Source of the DNA: Azospirillum halopraeferens DSM 3675
GTDB taxonomy: Bacteria; Pseudomonadota; Alphaproteobacteria; Azospirillales; Azospirillaceae
Length of the DNA: 64,000 nt
NCBI RefSeq assembly: GCF_000429625.1
Contig: NZ_KE386928.1
Location: forward strand, 207,125-271,124
Direction: 5' to 3'
The position numbers and the translations under genes are program-made. This document shows positions 43,761 through 50,664 of the stretch, piece by piece (position 1 is the first letter of the stretch; the number at the start of each line of letters is the position of its first letter). The notes under the pieces were generated by a model. The model was not told the origin of the DNA. It did no database searches and was given only the letters and a program-made list of their open reading frames with translations.

Positions 43761-43848
43761 AGGGGCGCCGGCGGCGTCGACTCATGGTTTCTTAATCAGT
43801 TGCGGCCACGCTTCGGGCAGGGCCGCACGGCCGCAGGAGGGTAAGGCC

Positions 43849-44259
43849 GTGGACGGACATCCCACCTTCTTCAACGGTCCCTACGACGAGACGATGTCGC
43901 TCCTGGTCGAGGCCAGGAACTACATCGCCTACCACGAGGCGATCGACCAGCGCGGCCGCCCCCCGCACGTGCGCCTCCAGGTCAGCTACGAGGCGATGCG
44001 CGTCACCAGCCGCCTCACCCAGGTGATGGCCTGGCTCCTCGCCCAGAAGGCGGTGCATGCCGGCGAGATGACGCAGGAACAGGCGTCGGAGGGCTATGGC
44101 CTGTCCGGCGGCGACATCTGCACCGACCCTTCCGGTCCCGACAACGAGGACCTGCCGGCCGGTCTGCGCAGCCTGCTGGAGCGCAGCCACCGCCTCTACA
44201 TGCGCGTTGCCCGCCTGGACGACCAATTCCGCGCCAGCGTCAGCGAAGCCGTGGGCTGA
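43849..44259 (+). CDS. rcdA: RcdA-family protein (DUF1465), CtrA-degradation adaptor
   Basis: 136 residues, mainly helical. The opening FFNGPYDETMSLLVEARNYI and central VRLQVSYEAMRVTSRLTQVMAWLLAQKAV with the loop GYGLSGGDICTDPS are those of DUF1465, the family of Caulobacter RcdA. RcdA hands the cell-cycle regulator CtrA and other clients to ClpXP. The protein is shorter than the Caulobacter one and lacks its disordered tail. The start is GTG with AGGAGG upstream. Assignment is from family pattern; activity is not shown by sequence. Confidence 0.75.
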   Translation: MDGHPTFFNGPYDETMSLLVEARNYIAYHEAIDQRGRPPHVRLQVSYEAMRVTSRLTQVMAWLLAQKAVHAGEMTQEQASEGYGLSGGDICTDPSGPDNEDLPAGLRSLLERSHRLYMRVARLDDQFRASVSEAVG

Positions 44260-44310
44260 TTCGGCCGGACAACGATCATTCCCGATATTTTCCGGCCGTG
44301 AAACCCGGCA

Positions 44311-44371
44311 GATCAATGCCTTTGCATTGATCGAGAGGGCGATACAGACGGCATCATTCAGATGCCGTCTG
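44311..44371. repeat. Two perfect stem-loops after rcdA
   Basis: GATCAATGC/GCATTGATC (44311-44332) and CAGACGGCATC/GATGCCGTCTG (44345-44371) are perfect hairpins of 9 and 11 bp, 50 and 86 bp after the rcdA stop. Neither is followed by a T run on the plus strand. They may stabilise or factor-dependently end the rcdA mRNA. Confidence 0.6.
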
Positions 44372-44393
44372 CATGACGTCATTGCTTTCCGAC

Positions 44394-44431
44394 GAAAACA
44401 CCTTCGCCGGGCGTGAGCTCCGCGAAGGTGT
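44394..44431 (-). terminator. Intrinsic terminator of the RTX gene
   Basis: On the minus strand a perfect 10-bp stem (ACACCTTCGC/GCGAAGGTGT, 44422-44431 with 44398-44407) is followed by TTTT (44395-44398). It lies ~115 bp past the RTX stop. Confidence 0.75.
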
Positions 44432-44510
44432 GAGGATTCATGTCATTGTTGCCGCTCGCCCTCTCCCTTGACGGATAGCCGGGGAGAGGTGGCGTACCGG
44501 TATCCAAATC

Positions 44511-44536
44511 CTCCCCCGCCCGGAGGGGCGGGGGAG
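44511..44536. repeat. GC-rich palindrome at the RTX stop
   Basis: CTCCCCCGCCC and GGGCGGGGGAG form a perfect 11-bp stem around GGAG, 10 bp from the RTX stop. Nearby CTCTCC (44461) and GGAGAG (44481) form a second, looser pair. The pattern suggests a dispersed intergenic palindrome of this genome; other copies must be sought outside the window. Confidence 0.5.
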
Positions 44537-44545
44537 GGGGGTGGA

Positions 44546-47074
44546 TCAGCTTATGAACCAGGTGTCGGCGACGTCGCGGGCGGCGATGCCGGTGAGCGTC
44601 ACCGTGTCACCGCTGTTGAACGTCACCACCGCCCCCGCGGTGCCGTCGGCGACGGTCCAGGTCAGGCCGCCCACCACCTGCATGCGGTCGCCCTCGGCCG
44701 CGTTGAAGTCGCCGATGACGTCGTTCCCGCCGCCGGCCGCGAAGACGAAGGTGTCGGACCCGGCGCCGCCGAACAGGGTGTCGTTGCCCAGGTTGCCGGC
44801 CAGCACGTCGTTGCCGAGGTTGCCGTACAGCACGTCGTCGCCCTGGCCGCCGAACATCGTGTCCTCGCCCTGGCCGCCGAACAGGGTGTCGGCGCCGATC
44901 TGGCCGTAGAGCACGTCCGACGCCAGTTGCCCGTAGAGCACGTCGTCGCCCTGGCCACCGAACAGGCTGTCGCTGTCCTGGCCGCCGAACAGGCTGTCGT
45001 TGCCCTGGTTGCCGTAGAGGGCGTCGGCACCCTGATTGCCGTACAGCGCGTCGTCGCCGAGGCCCCCGAAGATCACGTCGTTGCCGAAATCTCCGTAGAG
45101 GATGTCGGGCTCGTCGCCGCCGTTGATCAGGTCGTCGCCGATGGTCCCGACGATGGTGCGAGCGCTGTCGTCCTCCTCGACCACATCGGTGTCGCCACCG
45201 CCGCCACCGCCACCGCCACCGCCACCGCCACCGCCACCGCCACCGGTATCGCCACCGCCACCGCCACCGCCACCGGTATCGCCGCCGCCGGTATCGTCAC
45301 CGCCACCGGTGTCGCCGCCGCCGCCGGTGTCGTCACCGCCACCGGTATCGCCGCCGCCGCCGGTGTCGTCACCGCCACCGCCACCGCCACCGCCACCGCC
45401 ACCGCCACCGCCACCGGTATCGCCACCGCCGGTATCGTCACCGCCACCGGTGTCGCCGCCGCCTCCCGTATCGTCACCACCGCCGGTGTCGTCGCCACCG
45501 CCGGTGTCGTCGCCACCGCCGGTGTCATCTCCGCCACCGGTGTCATCGCTCTCTTCCGTGTACTGGACGGTGATGCCGCCGATGACCTTGCCGGTGAGGT
45601 CCACATCGGCCGCCGAGCCGACGATGCGCAGCACGTCGCCGGCGCTGCCGGAGATGCTCTCCAGGGCGGCGACCTGGGCGGCGGTGAAGGTCACCTCGTG
45701 GGGGCCGGGACCGGTCAGTTCCACCCGTTCCACCGACACCAGGGTCATGCCCTCGAAGTCGATGGCCTCCGCGGTGGTGACCTCGATGGTGTCGGTGCCG
45801 TCGCCGCCGTCGAACAGCATCGAGGCGTTGACGTCGTCCGCGTCGACCACGACGAAGCGGTCGTTGCCGCCCTCGCCGAACATCTGGTCGGCCTGGCCCG
45901 CCGCCCGGTCGCGAATGGTGTTGAAGCCCAGCAGGTTGCCGTCGGCGTCGCGGTCGAAGCCGTAGGCGCCATAGAACACATCGTCACCGTCGCCGCCGTA
46001 CATGGTGTCGGCGCCCTGGTCGCCGGCCAGGGTGTCGTTCCCGGCGCCGCCGTAGAGCAGGTCGGCACCGCCGTCGCCTTCGACCAGATCGTCGCCGTCG
46101 CCGCCGTAGAGGACGTCGGCGCCGCCGCGCCCAGCCAGATAGTCGTTGCCCTCGTCACCGTAGACGGTGTCGTCGCCGCCGCCGCCTTCCAGCGTGTCGT
46201 TGCCGCCGCCGCCGTAGAGCAGGTCGTTGCCCTCGTGGCCCCACACGATGTTGTTGCCGGCGTTGCCGTAGAAGGTGTCGGAGCCGTTGCCGAGAACGAT
46301 CACCTCGACGTTGCTGGCGAAGGTGTCGCCATAGGCGTCACCGGTGCTGTTGAGCGGATTGTTCATGTCGACCACGATCGGGGTGGTCCCCACCGATTCG
46401 TAGGACACGAAATCGAACCCGGCGCCGCCGTCGAAATGGTCGGCTCCCTCTCCGCCGACCAGCGTGTCGCGGCCGGCCCCGCCCATCAGGGTGTCGTTGC
46501 CGGCGCCGCCGACCAGGGAATCGTCACCGCCCAGACCCTGGATCAGGTCGTCCTCGTCGTCGCCGATCAGCGTGTCGGGCCCTTCGGTTGCGGTCCCCGT
46601 GACGGCCAGCAGGTGCGGCCAGGCTTCGTGACCGGCGAAGGGAGCCGCGGTGCGCACGCGGCCCACCGTGGCGTCCAGCGCCCAGGTGCCACCGAGCGCC
46701 GTGTGGCCCACGGGGTGCGAGGCGGCCGCCACGGCCGAGCCGGTGGCGAAGGACAGGCGCTTCACGAACGCGGCGCCGGCGGCCCCTTCGGCGACGCGGC
46801 AGGCGTGGATGAGGATCTCGGTTCGCGGCGCCCCCGGCCAGTGGCGGTCGAGCAGGGACGCGGCGTCGATCGGATGGCTGCCGATGTGGATGCGCCCCGG
46901 TTCGCCGTGGCCCAGCAGGTGAATGGCGGCCGGCCGCTCGGCCAGCGCCGACGCCAGGACGGTGTGAACATCCTCGTCCCGGCCGACGGGCACGACGCGG
47001 ACGTCGTCGCGCAGCCGCTCCAGCAGGAAGCCGAGGTCGTGGAGTCCGGAATCCGCGATCAGGATCTCTTTCAC
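44546..47074 (-). CDS. DUF4347-RTX calcium-binding repeat protein
   Basis: 842 residues, GTG start at 47074. Domains in order: DUF4347 (~1-150), with LLGHGEPGRIHIG (H56) and ILIHACRVAEG (C92); a first RTX block of Gly-Asp nonapeptides (~165-380), such as GGAGNDTLMGG; a linking beta region (~385-505); a Gly-rich linker of GGGDDT and poly-Gly (~507-630); a second RTX block (~640-790), with GNQGNDSLFGGQ units; and a short C-terminus. No N-terminal signal peptide. Export by a type I secretion system is likely, as for other RTX proteins, but no such system is in the window. The role may be surface adhesin or secreted enzyme. Confidence 0.88.
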   Translation of the reverse strand: MKEILIADSGLHDLGFLLERLRDDVRVVPVGRDEDVHTVLASALAERPAAIHLLGHGEPGRIHIGSHPIDAASLLDRHWPGAPRTEILIHACRVAEGAAGAAFVKRLSFATGSAVAAASHPVGHTALGGTWALDATVGRVRTAAPFAGHEAWPHLLAVTGTATEGPDTLIGDDEDDLIQGLGGDDSLVGGAGNDTLMGGAGRDTLVGGEGADHFDGGAGFDFVSYESVGTTPIVVDMNNPLNSTGDAYGDTFASNVEVIVLGNGSDTFYGNAGNNIVWGHEGNDLLYGGGGNDTLEGGGGDDTVYGDEGNDYLAGRGGADVLYGGDGDDLVEGDGGADLLYGGAGNDTLAGDQGADTMYGGDGDDVFYGAYGFDRDADGNLLGFNTIRDRAAGQADQMFGEGGNDRFVVVDADDVNASMLFDGGDGTDTIEVTTAEAIDFEGMTLVSVERVELTGPGPHEVTFTAAQVAALESISGSAGDVLRIVGSAADVDLTGKVIGGITVQYTEESDDTGGGDDTGGGDDTGGGDDTGGGDDTGGGGDTGGGDDTGGGDTGGGGGGGGGGGGGGGDDTGGGGDTGGGDDTGGGGDTGGGDDTGGGDTGGGGGGGGDTGGGGGGGGGGGGGGGGGDTDVVEEDDSARTIVGTIGDDLINGGDEPDILYGDFGNDVIFGGLGDDALYGNQGADALYGNQGNDSLFGGQDSDSLFGGQGDDVLYGQLASDVLYGQIGADTLFGGQGEDTMFGGQGDDVLYGNLGNDVLAGNLGNDTLFGGAGSDTFVFAAGGGNDVIGDFNAAEGDRMQVVGGLTWTVADGTAGAVVTFNSGDTVTLTGIAARDVADTWFIS
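45185..45550. repeat. In-frame microsatellite encoding the Gly linker
   Basis: About 365 bp of trinucleotide/hexanucleotide repeats on the plus strand (CCACCG and CCGGTGTCGTCACCG units), in three poly-CCACCG tracts and about a dozen GGGDDT-coding units. It is fully in frame in the RTX gene, so changes in copy number would keep the protein open and alter linker length. Confidence 0.9.
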
Positions 47075-47693
47075 GGTGTGTGCACCCTTTCTTGGTCGGA
47101 CCGATCCTGCGGGACGCAGGGATGGGACGGCGGCCGGTGGAGCCGGCCGGTGCCGCGCGATCAGCCGACGGATGGCGGTTCTGAGATGAAATCAAATGTG
47201 AACGCCATCGCTGAAATCGTAAGATCCAAAAGCGGATGATCATCCGACAAGACGTCGTTGGAGTTGAGGGAGATCCAAATGGGTGATCCCGCGGTTTCTT
47301 CCGGAGCCGGCGCATCAACAGCGATACATCAGGCCGTCTTTTGTCGTATCATTGATGATGAAGCCGATTTGGCGTGCCCGTACTGACTAGTTCCGGCGCG
47401 CCGCCGGTTGGAACGGGGTGCCTCCGCCGGTTTATCCGCGGCACCGCCCGGTGCGCGGCGGCGCGATCACGGCGCGCTCCAAGGCGGTGTATTCCTTTTG
47501 CGTCCGCTGCCGCGGAATCCGGCGCGTTCCGCCCGATTCCCGCGGGTGCTCCCGCGCCCGGCGCGCCGGCCGCCTTATCCTTTCGCATTGCTTGGATGTG
47601 GCTGAGGAACCTTTGGAGGGGGGCGGGGTTCCATTGCGTGACGGGTCGGGAGACCTGTCCTACCCGCAATTCCGGCGAAGGTGTGGTGCGCCG
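47075..47693. other. Divergent control region between the RTX gene and the ExbB-like operon
   Basis: 619 bp without a convincing gene. The left third (47180-47390) is clearly AT-richer than its surroundings and holds a perfect 14-bp palindrome (CGGATGATCATCCG, 47233-47246) and a repeated AGATCCAAA (near 47222 and 47272). The right part is GC-rich; an open frame there reaches the ExbB-like ATG but encodes Arg/Cys-rich noise. Promoters for both directions should lie here. Confidence 0.5.
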
Positions 47694-48383
47694 ATGAACC
47701 AATGGATGCTTTGGAGCCGCTTTGCCGCGATCAACCTGTTCGGTGCGGCCGGCGTGGCTCTCGCGTGGATCAATGGCTGGATCGACCATGTGCTCGAGGC
47801 CGATACGAGCCGTATCAGCGTCGTCATTCTGATCCTGTTCCTGATCGGTCTGGCCGCCACGGCGTGGCGCATCGAGAAGGTGACGACCGAACTGGACAAC
47901 ATCGAGCGGGGTCGGGGCGGGCGTCTCGATGCCTACCGCCGCTCCATCGCCGCGGCCGGCGGCCCCAACGCCACCCGCGCGCTGGAACTGCGCCTGTTCG
48001 GCCGCATCGTGTTCATCCGGCACATCGCCAATTCGCTGGTGATGCTGGGCCTGATCGGCACCGTCGTCGGTTTCGTGATGGCGCTGGACGGCGTGGACGC
48101 ATCATCGGCGTCCAACACCGAGGCCATCGGCAGCATGGTGGGGACGATGATCCACGGCCTGGGCGTGGCGCTCTACACCACGCTGGTCGGATCGATCCTC
48201 AACATCTGGCTGTCCGCCAATTACCAGGTGCTGGCGACCGGCACCGCCAACCTGGCGGCCACCCTGATCGACGCCGGCGCCGGCAGCGCCGAGGGTGACG
48301 GCTCCGAGCCGGCGCGTCCGCGGTCGCCGGCGCCGGGCCTGTCGTCGGTCGGCCCTCCATCCGGTGAGACCGCCCATGTTTGA
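47694..48383 (+). CDS. MotA/TolQ/ExbB-type proton channel protein
   Basis: 229 residues with four hydrophobic segments (~10-35, ~42-62, ~105-132, ~150-185). The last two, LVMLGLIGTVVGFVMALDGV and MVGTMIHGLGVALYTTLVGS, are the hallmark helices of MotA/TolQ/ExbB channels that line the ion path. A cytoplasmic loop (~65-105) is short, unlike MotA, so it is not a flagellar stator. The Pro/Ser-rich tail is variable. First gene of a three-gene operon; its stop overlaps the next start by 8 bp. It presumably forms an ion-driven motor with that gene's product. Confidence 0.82.
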   Translation: MNQWMLWSRFAAINLFGAAGVALAWINGWIDHVLEADTSRISVVILILFLIGLAATAWRIEKVTTELDNIERGRGGRLDAYRRSIAAAGGPNATRALELRLFGRIVFIRHIANSLVMLGLIGTVVGFVMALDGVDASSASNTEAIGSMVGTMIHGLGVALYTTLVGSILNIWLSANYQVLATGTANLAATLIDAGAGSAEGDGSEPARPRSPAPGLSSVGPPSGETAHV

Positions 48384-48984
48384 CCCCTGGAACGAGGCCG
48401 ACGACACCGGAACGGTGTTCCGGGACATGATCACGCTGGCACTGGCCGGGTTCATCTGCATGCTGCTGCTGTTGCTGCCGCACGTGAACCCGCCGGCGCA
48501 GGAGGGAACCGGGGTCGCCGACTCCGAGCCGCCCGGCAACGTCATCGTCGAGGCACGCTGGGACGACAAGCTGCGCACCGACGTTGACCTGTGGGTGCAG
48601 GCGCCGGGCGACGTGCCCGTCGGCTACTCCAACAAATCGGGACTGATCTTCAACCTGTTGCGCGACGATCTCGGCAGCTATGCCGACCCGACCGAGGTGA
48701 ACTTCGAAACCTCGTTTTCCCGGGGGATTCCGCCGGGCGAGTACACGGTGAACATTCACCTGTTTCGGAACCTTGACAACGTCTATCCCATTTATGTTCG
48801 TGTGGTCGCCCGGGTGAAGGCGGAACATGAATCCGGAGCGGCAACGATCGCCGCCACGCGCGTGCGGTTGGACCACGAAGGGCAAGAAGTGACAGCCTTC
48901 CGGTTCACGCTGACCGAAAAAGGCGAACTGGTTCCAGGGAGCCTCCACGCCCTCTTCAAACCTTTGCGTTCGGCGAGGAACTGA
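48376..48984 (+). CDS. ExbD-like single-TM protein with DUF2135/YfaP-like periplasmic domain
   Basis: 202 residues. A short cytoplasmic N-terminus ends in FRDMITLALAGFICMLLLLL (TM ~18-38), with D17 at the membrane start, where ExbD/TolR/MotB keep their essential Asp. After a Pro-rich linker, residues ~55-190 form a predicted beta-sandwich: RTDVDLWVQAPGDVPVGYSN and GIPPGEYTVNIHLFRN resemble DUF2135/YfaP domains. No OmpA-like peptidoglycan-binding domain and no TonB-box partner are seen. Translation is coupled to the upstream channel gene by an 8-bp overlap. The family match is an inference by pattern. Confidence 0.7.
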   Translation: MFDPWNEADDTGTVFRDMITLALAGFICMLLLLLPHVNPPAQEGTGVADSEPPGNVIVEARWDDKLRTDVDLWVQAPGDVPVGYSNKSGLIFNLLRDDLGSYADPTEVNFETSFSRGIPPGEYTVNIHLFRNLDNVYPIYVRVVARVKAEHESGAATIAATRVRLDHEGQEVTAFRFTLTEKGELVPGSLHALFKPLRSARN

Positions 48985-48990
48985 CCCGTC

Positions 48991-49503
48991 ATGGAAACTT
49001 TGACCATCCTGTTTGCCTTCGTCGCGATCGTCACCCTGCTGCTCGTGCTGGCCGCGCTGCGCTGGACGCGCAACGGCCGCGCCCGTGCCGTGATCGTCGC
49101 CCTGTTCGCCCTGATGCTTCCCGCCGCCTACGCCGCCCCGGCCACCCTGCTGGGCAAGGCGAAGCCGGTCACCCTGGAATGGGTCGGCTCGCACGTGAAG
49201 GAAGCATCGGTCCTGAGCGCCACCCTGATCGAGGGCGAGGCCATTTATCTCACCCTCATGTGGGACGCGGCCCCCAATCTCTACCGCCTGCCGTGGGACC
49301 GCAACATGGCCGAGCAGCTCCAGAACGCCCTGCAGGAGGCCCAGCGCAACGGAACCAACCCCATGATGCGCCTGCCGTTCGAGCGCTCGTGGGACGATCA
49401 GGAGCCGCGCTTCTACGCCATGCCGCAGCCCCGGATGCCGGACAAGCCCTACCGGGACCAGGGGCCGGGCATCGAGTTCACGCACCCCGGCCAAGCCACC
49501 TGA
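48991..49503 (+). CDS. Small membrane protein of the ExbB-like operon, unknown
   Basis: 170 residues, not recognised. Two hydrophobic segments (~3-24 and ~34-52) put the N-terminus in the membrane. A ~115-residue soluble part follows, with LEWVGSHVKEASVLSATLIE, the strand YLTLMWDAAPNLYRLPW and a Pro-rich end (PQPRMPDKP). It starts 6 bp after its neighbour's stop, so it belongs to the same machine. The even split of conserved-looking aromatic/acidic residues suggests a binding domain rather than an enzyme. Confidence 0.65.
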   Translation: METLTILFAFVAIVTLLLVLAALRWTRNGRARAVIVALFALMLPAAYAAPATLLGKAKPVTLEWVGSHVKEASVLSATLIEGEAIYLTLMWDAAPNLYRLPWDRNMAEQLQNALQEAQRNGTNPMMRLPFERSWDDQEPRFYAMPQPRMPDKPYRDQGPGIEFTHPGQAT

Positions 49504-49603
49504 CCGGCCGGCAAGGGGCGTGGATGCGGCCGGAACGGGGGTGGACGCCGCCACCCCCGTCCTCTACGGTCGCCGCCGACGCGCCAGCCACCGGGAGGAT
49601 TCC

Positions 49604-50092
49604 ATGCCGTCGTTCGACATCGTGTCCAAGACCGACATCCACGAAGTGGACAACGCGCTTGCCGGCGTTCGCCGCGAGGTGGACCAGCGGTTCGACTTCA
49701 AGGGGTCGCATTGCACGCTGGAGCGCACCGACAACACCATCGCCATCGCCGCGGACGACGAGCCCAAGCTCAACCAGCTTCACGAACTGCTGAAGGTCCA
49801 CGTTACCCGGCGCAAGGTGGACGCCAATTTCCTGGATTTCTCGGCCAAGGTGGAAAAGGCGGCGGGCAGCACCGTGCGCCACACCGTCACCGTGCGCGAA
49901 GGCATCGCCCAGGACTTGGCCAAGCAGATCGTCAAGTCGATCAAGGACGCCAAGCTGAAGGTCCAGGTGGCCATCCAGGGCGACGAGCTGCGCGTCAGCG
50001 GCAAAAAGCGCGACGATCTCCAGGCCGCCATCCAGCACGTCCGCGGCATGTCCCTGGAACAGCCTCTCCAATACGTCAATTTCCGCGATTGA
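49604..50092 (+). CDS. yajQ: YajQ-family nucleotide-binding protein
   Basis: 162 residues, the usual length. MPSFDIVSKTDIHEVDNALA and DQRFDFKGSH open the two-RNP-like-domain YajQ fold; the end LQYVNFRD is invariant in the family. YajQ proteins bind c-di-GMP or nucleotides and RNA and affect transcription in some bacteria. GGGAGG is 7 bases upstream of the ATG. Two palindromes follow the stop codon. Confidence 0.95.
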   Translation: MPSFDIVSKTDIHEVDNALAGVRREVDQRFDFKGSHCTLERTDNTIAIAADDEPKLNQLHELLKVHVTRRKVDANFLDFSAKVEKAAGSTVRHTVTVREGIAQDLAKQIVKSIKDAKLKVQVAIQGDELRVSGKKRDDLQAAIQHVRGMSLEQPLQYVNFRD

Positions 50093-50102
50093 ACAACGTA
50101 AC

Positions 50103-50141
50103 CGGGCAGAATTTGCCGGGTGTGCGGCAGATTCTGCCGGG
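50103..50141. repeat. Two similar palindromes after yajQ
   Basis: GGGCAGAATTTGCCGGG (about 50104-50120) and the perfect CGGCAGA-T-TCTGCCG (about 50125-50139) are two copies of one palindromic theme, about two helix turns apart, each followed by GGGT. They could be paired operators for the sigma-54-type gene at 50250, or a terminator pair for yajQ. Confidence 0.55.
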
Positions 50142-50191
50142 TCCTTCTTGCCGTGCGGAGGGCGTGAGCGTCGCTTTGCGCGGTTTTCGGG

Positions 50192-50207
50192 CGGCATTTT
50201 CCTTGCA
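50192..50207 (+). promoter_or_regulatory. Putative sigma-54 promoter of the 50250 gene
   Basis: CGGCATT-N4-TTGCA, with GG (50193-50194) and GC (50205-50206) exactly 10 bp apart. The start point would be near 50218, about 32 nt before the ATG at 50250. Confidence 0.6.
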
Positions 50208-50249
50208 TGAGGCTGCGGGCCGATCCTGTGCGCCCGATGGGTTTCCGCC

Positions 50250-50642
50250 ATGACCGCCATGCCCGACACCGACTCCATCCGCCAGCTTCAGGTCCGCCTG
50301 GAGCAGATGCAGAGCCGGCGCGCCGACTCCGTGCCGCGGGAGGTGGCGGACTTCGCCGGTCGCTTCGCCGCGATGCTGGAGGCGCTCAACGGTCCTGCGG
50401 GTACGCCCGGCGGACCGGGGGCGATGGCCGGTGCCGCCGGTCCCGGCGCGGCCCACGGCGCCGCCCCGGCCATGGCGACGCTGATCGTCCAGGGCGGCTT
50501 CGACTCCGTCGCCGGTGGCGACGCCACCTCGGCCCCGGCGCCGGTGGCTTCCCGGTCCGAGGCGACGCCCAGGGACATGCTGCTGGGGGGCAACGGACCG
50601 GTGGACGCCCGCTGGATGGCGATGCTGCTGGCGGACGATTGA
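50250..50642 (+). CDS. Orphan protein, probably under sigma-54 control
   Basis: 130 residues, not recognised. A short amphipathic helix (IRQLQVRLEQMQSRRADSVP) and a second helix (VADFAGRFAAMLEALNG) are followed by a Gly/Ala/Pro-rich, probably disordered middle; the end DARWMAMLLADD may be a short recognition helix. No signal or membrane segment. The RpoN-type promoter and the neighbouring chemotaxis-like signalling genes suggest a flagellar or surface-linked role; this is speculative. Confidence 0.55.
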   Translation: MTAMPDTDSIRQLQVRLEQMQSRRADSVPREVADFAGRFAAMLEALNGPAGTPGGPGAMAGAAGPGAAHGAAPAMATLIVQGGFDSVAGGDATSAPAPVASRSEATPRDMLLGGNGPVDARWMAMLLADD

Positions 50643-50664
50643 TACGGCCGGAAAGCCCGCTGTT

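Noticed and set aside
45102..45965. Plus-strand poly-Pro/Ser frame opposite the RTX linker
   Set aside because: It is the antisense reading of the Gly-coding microsatellite; the minus strand has clear RTX domains on both sides.
44468..47239. Long plus-strand Val/Ala-rich frame covering the RTX gene
   Set aside because: Shadow of RTX repeats on the opposite strand; no start signal and repetitive composition only.
47418..47693. N-terminal extension of the ExbB-like protein
   Set aside because: The frame is open, but it encodes Arg/Cys/Pro-rich sequence before a well-placed ATG at 47694.
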